From Paratinospora sagittata (Eukaryota; Streptophyta; Magnoliopsida; Ranunculales; Menispermaceae): DNA of 64,000 nucleotides. A program made the translations under genes and the position numbers. The notes beneath the pieces are model-generated. The model had not been told where the DNA came from. It did no database searches and saw only the letters and a program-made list of their open reading frames with translations. Numbering within the stretch: the stretch's first letter is position 1; every line of letters begins with the position of its first letter. Below, one piece after another: positions 12,156 to 23,216 of the stretch. The DNA is taken from the NCBI GenBank assembly GCA_035771175.1, contig CM069608.1, positions 13,668,019 through 13,732,018 on the forward strand, read 5' to 3'.

Positions 12156-12399
12156 TGTAACGACCCTTATTTTTATAAAATAGGACAAAAAAAATTTTAG
12201 AGGATATGTAGTATGTTTCGTATGGGATAAATTGCTTATAAATATTAAATAATATTGATTTATTAGATGTAGTTGTTTCTAAAGATTTAATGGAGCAAAT
12301 GAACCATGTTAAATGTAGTTTACGTAGATATTTTTTATTAAATGAGTTTGTTGTTATTGATATTGTTAATTGAATGGAAAACATTAAAGCATGAAATTT

Positions 12400-12820
12400 G
12401 GGGCTTTTGACATGATTGCCCCTAAAAAATTTAATAATTTCACAAATGCCATCCATTCAACAATATTGTCACTTTTGCCTTGTTTTACTGTTCATTGTAC
12501 AGTCAGCGCACAGTCAGCTGTCCACACAAGCACCACGTCGGCGCAGAGGTGGATTTTTGACCGTTGAAGGGAAGGCGTCTTTTCAAAAGACGCCTTCCCT
12601 TCAACATAAAAAAAAAATTACCGTGAAGGGAAGGCGTCTTTTCAAAAGACGCCTTCCCTTCAAATGCTTTTTTTTAACCGAAGAGAAGGCGTCTTTTGAA
12701 AAGACGCCTTCTCTTCGGTATGTTTTTTTTTTAAGTTTGACGGTTCAAAAGACGCCTTCCGTTCAGCCTTTTTTTTTTAAGCTTAAGGGAAGGCGTCTTT
12801 TCAAAAGACGCCTTCCCTTC
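12400..12820 (+). repeat. MULE left TIR with five palindrome units
   Basis: A simple outer part (12400-12560) includes GTACAGTCAGCGCACAGTC. It is followed by palindromes at 12563-12605, 12624-12662 and 12677-12719, a half unit that kept only its right arm (about 12739-12767), and 12785-12819. Arms share the core AAGGCGTCTTTT/AAAAGACGCCTT around a single C or G, and units are spaced by A/T runs. A 185-codon ORF through this block is a by-product of the repeats. Confidence 0.92.
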
Positions 12821-12855
12821 CCCATTTTTATTTTTTTTTTATTTTGTACTTTTGT

Positions 12856-13290
12856 CACCGAAGCCAAACCACGTGGTTTTTTTCAACCCGACCACTTCCG
12901 ACACGTCCCACTATCCTCCCCCGATCCCCCGGACTCGACGGAATCCCATTCCCATGCCCGGTTTAATTTTTGAACCCCCATGCAGAATTCAAGTTAAAAT
13001 GAAAATTCAACGCTATTACTAAACTGTTCGGCCTCACCGAAGCCAAACCACGTGGTTTTTTTCAACCCGACCACTTCCGACACGTCCCACTATCCTCCCC
13101 CGATCCCCCGGACTCGACGGAATCCCATTCCCATGCCCGGTTGAATTTTTGGACCCCCATGCAGAATTCAAGTTAAAATGAAAATTCAACGCTATTACTA
13201 AACTGTTCGGCCTCACCGAAGCCAAACCACGTGGTTTTTTTCAACCCGACCACTTCCGACACGTCCCACTATCCTCCCCCCTTCCCCCGT
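12856..13290. repeat. Tandem repeat, period 178-180 bp, about 2.4 copies
   Basis: Copies start (CACCGAAGCC…) at 12856, 13034 and 13214; the third stops near 13285. Each has the block CCACGTGG, CCCGACCACTTCCGACACGT and a poly-C stretch. It lies between the left TIR and the truncated transposase, and its C-rich end coincides with the transposase breakpoint. Confidence 0.9.
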
Positions 13291-13294
13291 TCCC

Positions 13295-14530
13295 CCACAC
13301 TTTTCTATAATGCACATCGTATTTGTAATTATTTTTAATGACTTGATGTAGCGCTGACACAGAAGTTGAAGGATCTCGCTTTACAATATCAAAAATTTCG
13401 TGATATATTAGCTTTAAATCCAATTGTCTATGATCTTGCGACATTGATCCATAAATACATGTGTGTGGAAATGGGCATTTTGTGATCTCAAACAATCCCG
13501 ATTTCTTGCGTTTCGAAGCCCGTAGCCTCCACTGACAACCATCTTTCGATTTCTTACACCTAATAGACCAAAGTTTGGGTTCTGAATCGACCACAACATA
13601 TTCTTGTTGCTTGGCTATACAACATCGTTTTACTCTATGTTGCAAGTCTTCCTTTGAGGGAAATATGAGTCCTTCGCAAAGATCTTGTGACTCGTTCCAC
13701 CCCATGGATATGTTATCATGATTGTCTGATAATGGGGTCATAGCTTCATGATTAAGCTCCATGAAATTAGGTGATGGAGGCTCAAAACTTGCTACGGTAG
13801 GTTCTGGTGTATCACCCAGACTACGGAAGTCAGTGTCTTGTAACTCTGTTTCTTCAATGCTTACGCCATTGCCATCTTCTCGTAGTGGCGATGCATACAT
13901 AGAGCCATCATTTTCGATTACTCTCAACAAAGGACCACGCAAATCAACAAAATTATCCATCTCATGTCCGTCATCCTCATCACTGTCGTCGTCTTCAAAA
14001 TTGAATTCATCATCAGACAAATGTACATTTGAAGGGCTGTCATCTTCAGAATCATTGGTCATGTGATCCACTGTAGCATCAATAGGTGAAGCTGTACTCG
14101 GACCGATGTGCTCCATTGATCTTCGTGCACTATGACCGCCAACATTCATGTGGCTTCGCCGATGACCCGATTGACGACCTTGGGTTGGATTTCCACCAAC
14201 AACTTCTACATACACCTCCATATTAGTAGGAGGTGGGACCTCTTGCAACATGGAAAAAATATCCCTTAGCTCTTCCTCATTGCTAATCGGAAGAACCGTA
14301 TAATTGAAATCCTTTTCGCCAAAAAGCAAAGGATATCTATATGTGATATTGATCGTTGCACACGTTGAAATCTGTAGTTTACCTCGAATAACCCCTTCAA
14401 ATTCTTCAAAATCAATGCCTGATCGGACTCTTACCAGCCCCACTGGCGGTCTATCGTATGATGCACCTCGCGAATCATGTACTACAGAACCACCACTGTA
14501 GCATATTACGGAAACAAGTCTATTTGTCAT
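13295..14530 (-). pseudogene. MULE transposase, N-terminal part only
   Basis: A 435-codon ORF (14548-13241). The seventh codon, MTNRLVSVICYSGG (14530), is the likelier start because it aligns with the usual start of plant MuDR-like proteins. Visible parts: an N-terminal PB1-like domain (residues about 1-115), a Ser/Asp/Glu-rich linker (about 130-270) and a MuDR-type zinc/DNA-binding domain (about 290-375; WSIRCKKSKDGCQWRLRA…CPFPHTC). The start of the transposase domain follows, ending HYRKVWG. The DDE catalytic core and SWIM finger are missing. The last about 18 codons read into the tandem repeat and are not native. The protein would bind TIRs but could not cut, so the element is non-autonomous. 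Confidence 0.88.
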
Positions 14531-14548
14531 CTGTGTGGGAATAAGCAA

Positions 14549-15670
14549 AATACAATCGTCATTCTCTCAAAGAAAATATGAAATTAAAGCCTATGAGTGC
14601 AACAATTAAAATAATGTAGCCAAAGAACCAAAATCACTCGCAAAATCACACATTCTGGCGATGATTGGTGACTTCCTGAAATAATGTTCATAAAAAACTT
14701 TTCCATATTCATACATTGTGTTTAGTACTGTTTTTTCCCCACATAATTTTCACATAAAAAACTTTCACCACAAGCAGGAATATTTTTATCCCATATATAA
14801 AATAACATTCCTAACAACAAAAATCCCATAACTCATGTGTCTTTCATTAAAAATCTACACACACCAAACCTTAAAAAAATAATAATAAAAGATGTTTCCA
14901 GTCTACAACATCTCAGCAAACAAAACCACAAACTAAAGCTTTGAAAGACCACCAATTTCTTAGGGAAAAGAAAGAAGATGAATAGAAAACAGGGTCATTC
15001 AAAGACCCCACACGATTCTTGCATTTCCTAGACAAGCAGAGTTAGCAGACACCTCAAAGGAGCATAGAATGCCACTTGAATAGTTTTACCTTTTTCAATT
15101 CTTTTCTTTCCTTTTCTTTTGTGCGGACCAGCGGGGATTTTGGTACATTTGAGATTTCATTGAAAGAATACCGTACCAGGTGACTAACAAGTGCAACTGT
15201 AGTGAGATGGACTAGACACTTGAGAAACTAAATAGGTTTATTTCTTGTCAACTTAGATGCTAAAGAGAGAATTATGTTACCCTTGCACTCCTTAAGCATT
15301 TAAGTGTAAAGAGGAGAAAGCTCACACAAAAGGGCATACCTAGTGCACAAGGTAGAAAGGGCTTCATATGATGACATCTTGATGCAGACCAGGAAAGAAA
15401 AGACAGGAAAATCTCATTGATTTGATATTTGAATTCATTATGGCTCTGCTTGTATTCTATTACAATCCATTATTTCTAGAAATCAAAATTCCTAAATTGT
15501 GACTCCCACTACAATTTGAAAACTTAAATCCTACTCAAGAACATAGCTAGAATTCTACTAAATAAAATTCTAGAATCCTAATAAATTTAAATCACTAAAA
15601 CTCAATAAGATTAATTAAATAAATATGTTTTCCTTCATAATTCACATCATTCTTCCTCTTTTGAAGAACT
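14549..15670. other. MULE internal non-coding sequence
   Basis: No coding similarity is seen on either strand. It lies upstream of the transposase start (minus strand), so it should contain its leader and perhaps introns. A plus-strand pyrimidine tract at 15090-15120 and an AT-rich stretch at 15580-15660 are the only features noted. Confidence 0.4.
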
Positions 15671-15673
15671 CAA

Positions 15674-16060
15674 TTGGATGAGTTAAATATACAGGATGAG
15701 TTGGTGGTAGATGGTGCTCGGATCTTTGATATGGATGGTTCTAGTAAAATCCTGATTCTTGCACGAAGGCTTTCTGGAATGGGTGGAACACACGTGCTTA
15801 CGAAAGTAAAATTTCTAAGTACAACATGAAAGTTCCAACCATACTACAGCATTTGTGATGATAACTTAATCATCTTCTACCCTTCTGAACTCACTTGTTT
15901 TAAAATTGCAGGTCAGTGTAGTATGGCACTTCAAGCTATAGCAGGAGATAGAGAATGGAGTTCGTGGACCCTATTCATTGCTATTGGTCATTGATACTGG
16001 AAAAAGGGTCTCCTTTCTTTTGTTCCAACTCATGATCTGAACGAGTCGCACACCCTAGTA
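15674..16060 (+). pseudogene. Possible captured host gene fragment (RFWD3-like?) with an intron
   Basis: The plus-strand frame from 15674 reads LDELNIQDELVVDGARIFDM and then ILILARRLSGMGGTHVLTK up to 15805. It is followed by a plausible intron (GT at 15806, TTTTAAAATTGCAG ending at 15911). This resembles the WD40-repeat region of plant RFWD3-type RING/WD40 ubiquitin ligases as I recall them, but I could not search. Codons after 15911 soon meet a stop. Its orientation opposite to the transposase and its place between the TIRs suggest Pack-MULE gene capture. It could also be an unrelated protein. Confidence 0.4.
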
Positions 16061-16209
16061 CAATGAAAAAATTGTTCGTCGACGCTGAGGGCATCCCCGA
16101 AGAGCGGGGGAGTTTGTGACATTTTTGATTTGCTGTCTTGTGTTTCTAATAAGTTTTCAAACCTATAATAAGAAGAAGAAAATGAAAAAATAAAAATCAA
16201 AACTGGCAC

Positions 16210-16410
16210 CTTTGTTTAGTGAACGAGAATGGCAACAACGACGGTCAGATCTAAAGCGGAATGGCTCTCGGCTGCAAACGACGGCGACGGAGCGAGACGA
16301 CGGCGACGGAGCGAGACCAAACGACGGAACGAGACGACGGCGAAGGAGCGGCGGCGAAGACTTTCAGAGAGAGGAGGGGGCGAGTGATCCGTTTGCTCGC
16401 GGGGGGTATA
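16210..16410. other. GC-rich segment with 19-bp tandem repeat beside the right TIR
   Basis: GACGGCGACGGAGCGAGAC occurs twice in tandem (about 16280-16317), with further diverged copies to 16350. It is strongly GC-rich in an AT-rich element. A minus-strand TATATAC lies at about 16407-16413 by the TIR, so it could be the promoter and leader of the minus-strand transposase or another captured fragment. Confidence 0.5.
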
Positions 16411-16421
16411 TAAAAAAAACT

Positions 16422-16855
16422 TTGAAGGGAAGGCGTCTTTTCAAAAGACGCCTTCCCTTAAGCTTAAAAAAAAAATGCTGAACGGAAGGCGTCTTTTGAA
16501 AAGACGCCTTCCGTTAAACTTAAAAAAAAAATATACCGAAGAGAAGGCGTCTTTTGAAAAGACGCCTTCTCTTCGGTTAAAAAAAAAGCATTTGAAGGGA
16601 AGGCGTCTTTTCAAAAGACGCCTTCCCTTCACGGTAAATTTTTTTTTATGTTGAAGGGAAGGCGTCTTTTGAAAAGACGCCTTCCCTTCAACGGTCAAAA
16701 AATCCACCTCTACGCCGACGTGGCGCTTGTGTGGACAGCTGACTGTGCGCTGACTGTACAATGAACAGTAAAACAAGGCAAAAGTGACAATATTTTTGAA
16801 TGAATGGCATTTGTGAAATTATTATATTTTTTAGGGGCAATCATGTCAAAAGCCC
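16422..16855 (-). repeat. MULE right TIR with five palindrome units
   Basis: Mirror image of the left TIR. Palindromes lie at 16425-16459, 16481-16515 (complete here, half-lost on the left), 16535-16577, 16593-16631 and 16650-16692, then the simple outer part to 16855. The centre base of three of the four comparable units is flipped relative to the left TIR. Confidence 0.92.
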
Positions 16856-19092
16856 ATGAAATTTGTGGAATGAACTAGATGAGAGGTAGATAGTTATGTG
16901 GAGCATGGGTGTATAAGATCACACCTCATAATTGGCTCTCATATTCTCCTCTTTTCAACCTAAAAAAAGAGAAAAAAGCAAAAACAAAAACAAAAAGATG
17001 GATGTTGGATAATAAGGGTTGTATGGTAGTATAGGATCAAGTGTTAAATCATGCTCTTATTTAATTTTTAACCTTTCTCTCCAATGTGATTTGAAGAAGA
17101 GAAAACAAAAGTGAAGAAAAATACGGAAAGATGAAGAACGTATTGAGGAAGAAGGAGAGAAAGGCCACAAAAAAAAAAGTTATGGTTTCTTGGCAAATTT
17201 GAGGTTTCGGTAAGCTATTTTTGTTCCATTTTATTGCAAATTTAATCTTTAAGCTACGTGTAACAATTCTACCGGTATAATTTTTGCTATAAGAGATATT
17301 TTGTGGTGTTTTTGAAAATAGGATTTTGACCCACTTTAAGTGAAAATATGTAAAAATTATATATTATCACTTTTATAGTAGTGTAGATCCCGAATATGTA
17401 GTTTGTTTGTGTTCATGTGTAATATTGGCACCGGTACAGCTGTCGAAAGCCAAATTTGACACTAAGAGTCTTTGAAACCTAGTCAAACCCCAATGAAAAT
17501 ATGATTTGAGACCATAGAATCGTAGATGGATCAATTTCGGATGTTTCGATATGAAAACTATGATTTTTTTATATCAATTGATATTTTTAGTACATACTTG
17601 AATGAATTCGGTAGTGATTGTAAACTTGAGTATTAGTAGAAACGTAGTTGAAAGGCATGTTTCTACTATTCATTGCCTTAAAAATAATCATGAGAGCCAT
17701 GTAAAGTATTTGGGACGCCCTTGCATGATTTTTAGACAAGTATAGAACCATGAGAATTAGTTGAATGCATTGGAAAGTTAAAAATTGATATAAATGAAAA
17801 GAATACCCGTTAATATGACTTAATTAATATGAATATGAATGGGTATTAATATGAATGAGCATTAATATGAATTAAATATTATATGCAGGTTCTAGTAGAC
17901 GAATCTAGTGCAATTGGCAGGGTGGAAAATTATTTTTGACAATTGCTGTGATTAGAGTTTCAATTATATTATTCACTTCTATCATCCTACTTATATTGAT
18001 TGCTTGTTCATGCATGTTTCATTTTTTATGGTGTGATGAAATGGGGAAAAAACTCTATAATTCTTGTTAGCTTGATTTATCGTGGAAAAGTGGATCTTTG
18101 GACATTCCTGTGTAGGTTTTGAGAATTTCCTACAAGGATATAATCGAACCACTTATTCTAATAAATTTACTAATGAAATTAAGGAAGGTTTTAGCATGTC
18201 GTTTGTTGCTTGAATGTAACTCATCATTTATTGTTCCACTGTTGGGTTTTTTGTGATCAATATTGAGTTTGTGCCTTTGGGAAGATTGGGCTAGACTTTT
18301 AACATAGTCATGGATAGCTTACATTGGACCATTAAATGGACTCTATTATTCAGTGCCACTAACGGAAGTATTCAAGTTAAATTATCAGATGTTATATGAC
18401 CTCAGGTTGAGAGATCAATTTGAAAGTGTCTTACAATTGGTTATATGTATAATATGGCCTTGAGACACTTTTCACATTTGCTTGAATAAAGGTGAATAAG
18501 GGGCCTAGATTTTGAAACTGCATTTATTATGCATTGTTTGTATATGATGTATATATTGTTTTGCATTGTTTCATACATAGCATTAAGCACGCATACATGA
18601 GATGTTTCGATGAATGAATGATGGTATTCTTGAATTCTATTCATTGGGCACCGTTGGCTCACTCTATTCCCACTTTTCAGGTTCTTCAGTTGTTGACAAG
18701 GACAAGGGAATAGCGTAGGAGTGAGGGATTAGTGTCCTTGCCAGAAGATAAATTTTGATGTAGGTTTGATAACATAAAGGTATATACGTATTTTGATATT
18801 TTGGTTATGTAAATATATGTATATAACGATGTTATATGTTATGAGCTTGGGGTGGATGGATGTTAATAGATGTTGTTTAAATTTAGAATGAAGATAGATG
18901 TGGATTGTATACGTTGTGGAAATGTTTATCAGGTGTTGGATATGTGTTAGATGGTCTGTTCACAAAGAAGACTCTGTCGGAGTCTGGTTGAGGCTTAACA
19001 AGGATCTAATAATCCTATGGTGGATAGGATAGTTAGATTCCTATGCCGGTCAAGATGCCCTGGGGGTTTGTGAAGGAGGTCCTAACATAGAT

Positions 19093-20652
19093 GGTGAAAT
19101 TCTACTCCAAAAATGGGTTACTAATCAGCCTATATCCTTTTTTTTCATGGTGAACAACCTTTGATCCTCTAACATTTTTAAAATGAATTACCCTTTCTTT
19201 TTCCTCTATTCTCGCATCTAATCTCTTCCCTCAGCTTCTCTCTTTAAATCTCACCAGCCCAGGACGCTTATAGATTTTAATTTGAGGGAGCAAAATCTCC
19301 TTGAAGTGAGTTTGTTACAACAACCTATTTTTCTCCATATCAACCACCCACCTTCCCTCCTCTCTTTTTTCCCCTATTTTCCTTACCGATTTCTTCCTTT
19401 TCTTTTCTAATTTCTCTTCTCCAAACATCCTGGATTCCATTTATCTTACCCACAACTTTTATTGGAATCCTTTGGACAGAGAAAAACCTTTCGAAACAGG
19501 GTAACTAATCACATCCCTATCTTTTTTCTTTCACCCATTGTTTTTTTCCATGATCTTTCTCCAAGCTTTTGTCTTCCCAAACCACAAATGCAAAGCTTAG
19601 GGACGAGGAATTAGGAGGAAAGATTCCCTTTGGGGCTCTCAATCCTTGGCCATAAGCTTCACAATCAAGCATGATAAAATGGTGTGCATGAATGGCGATG
19701 CCCTCTGAGATGAATGGGTATAACTATATATGAAGGTTATTATCTTATTTGAACTAGATAAAGCTTAGCATTTGAGTTAAAAATGAGAGTAATAAACTGA
19801 ATTGAGAATAAATTTAACATGAAATGGGAAGCAAGATAAAACGAAAGAAGAGGAATTGTGAGAGAGGTAAAGAAAGGAGAAGTTACTTGCCTCATCCTTG
19901 CTCATGGAGCTTCCCAACTTGATTGCTCCCTTGAAGTCTTTAATGGAAAGTTTAGGGAAGGGGAAGAAGAAGGAAATAAGGAGGGAATTGAGTTCTCTCA
20001 AGGGGAGAAATGAGAGAATCAATGGGTTTTGGGTTTTTTATAGGTTGGGGTCTCTTGAGATTTTAGAGAAAATAATGGGCTTGCATGCATTTTTATAAAC
20101 TTTTAGTGGATCCATGGTTAATTTTTCTCTTGGATGTCATTTGTCCTCATTATGTCACACCAAGCCATTCAATGACTGATATTGTGGCTCAATGGAAGTT
20201 GCACATGTGTCGTCAACTTTGATGTGATAAACCTCGAATTTCGTGTCCACGATGAAAACTTACTTTACACGCTACGAATTTTTTTGATGTTCAATTCGGA
20301 CACAATTAGTTGCATTGGACTCGTAACAACGTCATGATTGATTTGGTATCCATTTCGTGCCAAAATTCATAACAACTCAAAATTTGACATTTTGGCATTC
20401 TAGGCTATTAGAGGGTCATCGATGGATAGTAATCGACTGAAAATTGTAATCAATTATGTTCGGTCCAAGAAAATAAGATGATGAGGAATCGATTAATGGA
20501 TTGCCCTTTTTCCATTTATTAGTCAGTTACATTGACCCAAGACTGTCGGTGGACCCCAGAGTAGCACAACGCCATCTTAACAACTAGTAGGATATCATAA
20601 TACTTCTAAGGTCAAAATTACAAAAATTCCCTTTAATTTACGAGTTATTACA
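19093..20652 (-). repeat. Degenerate gypsy-type LTR sequence (probably minus orientation)
   Basis: At 20641-20652 the minus strand reads TGTAATAACTCG, a gypsy LTR-like start. A minus-strand TATA (CCTATAAAAAA, 20034-20044) is followed by a purine/pyrimidine-biased leader to about 19800, as in a U3-R-U5 arrangement. It abuts a copia gag fragment at 20653, so it is likely inserted in gag. The other end is unresolved: the sequence passes through the TAGAT insertion into 11161-12155. Small ORFs here have no family match. Confidence 0.5.
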
Positions 20653-21007
20653 ATGAAGTCACACATGCTAACTCTATTAAACTAATTACTCGCAAGACTA
20701 GAAAGATGATGTTTACAACTTGGTCATTTAAGAACTCTTTTTTCTTCTCCTTAGTCATCCATTCATCTTTTTCCTTTGGAACAACTAACCCATTTAAATC
20801 TTTTGTGGGTTATTGGAATTCATTTTCGACCACATCCCACATCTCCACATCTTATGCTCTTAGATAGATCGGATGCGGGTTTCTAGTGTGTGTAATTTCT
20901 ACCTTGAATAATGGCGACCAATTGATAAATTGACCTTCTTCTAAGCACAACTAAGAAGAACTTCTTGCTATGGAATCAAAGATTGTTAGATCTTTAATTG
21001 ATTACCT
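20653..21007 (-). pseudogene. SIRE-like gag N-terminal fragment
   Basis: The minus strand near 20650-20790 encodes KEKKKEFLNDQVVNIIF followed by a SLIELACVT-like block, matching the gag segment KEKLNNQAVNILFCC…FNRVSACETT at 50900-50990. It lies directly downstream (minus strand) of a PBS-like site, as gag should. Several stops are present. The fragment is cut at 20652 by gypsy LTR sequence. Confidence 0.6.
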
Positions 21008-21019
21008 GCTTTAGTACCA
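21008..21019 (-). other. Degenerate primer-binding site (tRNA-iMet type)
   Basis: GCTTTAGTACCA matches the reverse complement of TGGTATCAGAGC at 9 of 12 positions. It lies between an LTR end and gag, which supports the reading despite the mismatches. Confidence 0.5.
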
Positions 21020-21023
21020 ATTT

Positions 21024-21392
21024 TTGTCTCAAATAAAGTCCAAGAAGGGGGTGAATTAGAACTTTTCGCAAGATTTTAAAACTTGTGTAAATCAAAATAA
21101 AGTGTAACAATAAAAAGAAGATAGGAGGAACAAACAAGATTTTACGTGGTTCGGCACTTACTGTCTACATCCATGACTTGAACTCTCCGATTAAGACTCC
21201 TCAAATTCACTAAAGATACTACTTCAAGAGTGAGGATCACATCGGTATAACTATCCTTCTTCATAGGTAGAAATACAACCTTTTACGAGTACCATCCTTT
21301 TTATAGAAAGGACTTCCCAATGGCTAACAAGCCACTTAACTATAAGATATGAAAGTTTGAGGATGTTCTTACCAAACAACAATTGTAAAAGT
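21024..21392 (-). repeat. SIRE-like LTR 3' end fragment (minus orientation)
   Basis: Contains AAGTCCAAGAAGGGGGTGAATTAGAAC, then the 'catccatgacttgaactctccga' and 'gggattctcttac'-type ladder region found at the low-coordinate end of all minus-oriented SIRE LTRs here. It stops at 21392 where a plus-oriented LTR begins. Confidence 0.65.
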
Positions 21393-23214
21393 TGTTACCT
21401 CAACCCCATGATGAATATTTTAATGATTCCAAACCATATTTTTGTTAAGCTAATCTTTATCTTGAGTGTTTCAGTCATGTACAGAAAAACCAATTCAAGA
21501 TGAAACACTTCAAGAAAAACAATAGAGTTTTGATCAAGCCAAGAACAATCAAGCACTGAGCGACAAGGTTTCCAAATGTAAAGTGTTGCTTAAATTGTAT
21601 TTTAAATTGTAGAACCTTACTCTTCGAATACTCAACATGATTTGATCCCATTCAACAAATCTTATCAAAACTATTTTTAAGTTTTCCCAAAATCTTCAAA
21701 AGTTTTCATATTTATCAAAATCGTGTTTGATCGATTAATCTCAACTTTTCAAATAAATTCTAAGTGTTTGAATGATCTTCGCGCGTATCTAATTTGATCC
21801 CAAATGTTTTTGTTTCAATGAAGTTTTCAAAAGAAAAGAATTTAGGAATTTATCAGTTGAGTAGGACGCTCAGCGTGCCTTTGGACGCTCAAGCTAATGG
21901 CCACTTAACTTAAGTCCATCAGGCAAAGCTCTGCAGAACACTCTTACAAGAGTAGAACTCTCAAGGATGCTAAGAATTTTTTGGAAAGCTTTTGCAGGAC
22001 GCTCAAGCATCAGTAGCGCCCTCCATAATCGTCTAGTAAATTTCTATCTTTCAGTCCCTAAGCAACAAGACTCCGACGTTTTAGCAAGACGTCGACGCTT
22101 TAGCAGGACGTCGACGCTTTAGCAGGACGCTCACGTAAGTCCTCAGCACTTTGAAAATATGTTGTAGTAGCGCCCTCACCCTTCAGCAGGACACTCATGG
22201 ATTTTATCAGTCAACCGACACTATTTCCGATTTTCTTAAAAGCTGATCTTTCTAATCGATTTCCTTTTTCATGAATATTCTTTTTGATCTGAATGTCATA
22301 TCAGAACTTTGACCACCATTCTCGTGAAATTTTTTAGTCGTTCAATATGAATCTCTGATCCTATCTCACAATGGCTTCCAAAATTCAAATGTTTGAATAT
22401 AGCGTTATGTTTCATTATAAAATCATTTTGTGCTTCTGCTCAAACATACATTAGAGAAGTTTTTATTTTATTTTATTTGTGATTTTAACTCTTTGAAAGT
22501 TAGTCTATGTTTTTCGAAACCAATTACTTTCTAAAAAGATTTTGCATTGTTATTACTATTATCTTTGAGAAAAATCATCTTTGCAAAAATTGTGCTTCAA
22601 TCTATATCTTTGATATTTTTCAAAAAAACTGATCTTTACTTTACTCTTCTCAGCCATTTTTAAATTCTACATTTTAGCTGAACGTTTGATTGAGTAAAGG
22701 TTCATATCAGTATTGTAATACTTTGAGGTTTGTCTTTGAAAAAGAAATCTCTCATATTCCAGTGTTCTTGTTTAAGGCCATATTGGTTGTAATTGTATCC
22801 TAGTCTTAGGATAGTGCATAGGTTGATTCTTGCCTGTAAGAGGAGTAATTAAGTTGACTCATACCCAAAAGGTGAGTAGGTTAGGTAGGCTCACACCTGC
22901 AAGTTAAGCAAAGTAGTTTGTCTCACACCTGGAAGTTGAGTTGTGTAAAGGTTGTCTCACACCTGTGAAGTTGAGAAGTTGTAATAGGTTTCTTCCTTAC
23001 CTGTGAAGAGGACTCATTAGTGGAGCTTTAGAAATCCTAATAAGGGAGATTAGGTAGTGGATGTAGGCGCGGTCGAACGACTATAAATCAATGTGTACTT
23101 GATTATTTTCATTTTCCTGTTTTTGCACTATTAGTCGTTATAATATTGAAAAAGTGCATAACCTGCGATATAAGTCCATTTCACCCCCCTCTTGGACTCA
23201 TTTCTAGGCCAACG
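21393..23214 (+). repeat. SIRE-like 5' LTR, plus orientation (1,822 bp)
   Basis: Starts TGTTACCTCAACC and ends CACCCCCCTCTTGGAC…CTAGGCCAACG, with the last base mutated from A. A GACGCT dyad array lies at 21865-22205 (AGGACGCTC, AGTAGCGCCCTCC, TCGACGCTTTAGC) upstream of a TATA-like site (CATTATAAAA, about 22413). U5 has a ladder of TCACACCTGNAAGTTGAG repeats (22855-23010). A PBS and gag follow, so this is a true 5' LTR. Confidence 0.75.
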
Positions 23215-23216
23215 AA

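Larger units (their letters stand above)
12400..16855. mobile_element. Mutator-like element (MULE), 4,456 bp
   Basis: Flanked by a perfect 9-bp TSD ATGAAATTT (12391-12399 and 16856-16864), the Mutator hallmark. Terminal inverted repeats of about 420-435 bp begin GGGCTTTTGACATGATTGCC. The left copy has one extra G. Cargo: an N-terminal transposase fragment on the minus strand, tandem about 179-bp repeats, a possible captured gene fragment on the plus strand and a GC-rich segment by the right TIR. It inserted into the gypsy solo LTR, so it is younger than that LTR. Confidence 0.93.
12156..19087 (+). mobile_element. Solo gypsy-type LTR (about 2.47 kb net) split by a MULE
   Basis: Starts TGTAACGACCC (12156) and ends GGAGGTCCTAACA (19087). 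It is flanked by a perfect 5-bp target-site duplication TAGAT (12151-12155 and 19088-19092). The 3' half has the chromovirus LTR signature: GGGCACCGTTGGCTCACTC…TTTCAGG (18645-18680), then a final CCGGTCAAGATGCCC block. No internal region is present, so it is a product of LTR-LTR recombination. Subtracting the 4,456-bp MULE and its 9-bp TSD gives about 2,467 bp. Confidence 0.85.

Noticed and set aside
12416..12973. 185-codon ORF with repeating RRLFKRRLPF-type peptide in the left MULE TIR
   Set aside because: It follows the palindrome units codon by codon and has no family resemblance; the mirror ORFs at 16212-16481 and 16441-16776 arise the same way. Repeat by-product.
19777..20098. Overlapping ORFs (81 and 66 codons) on both strands as small genes
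   Set aside because: They lie in the leader-like part of a gypsy LTR downstream of its TATA, are low-complexity Ser/Phe/Lys-rich and have no motif.
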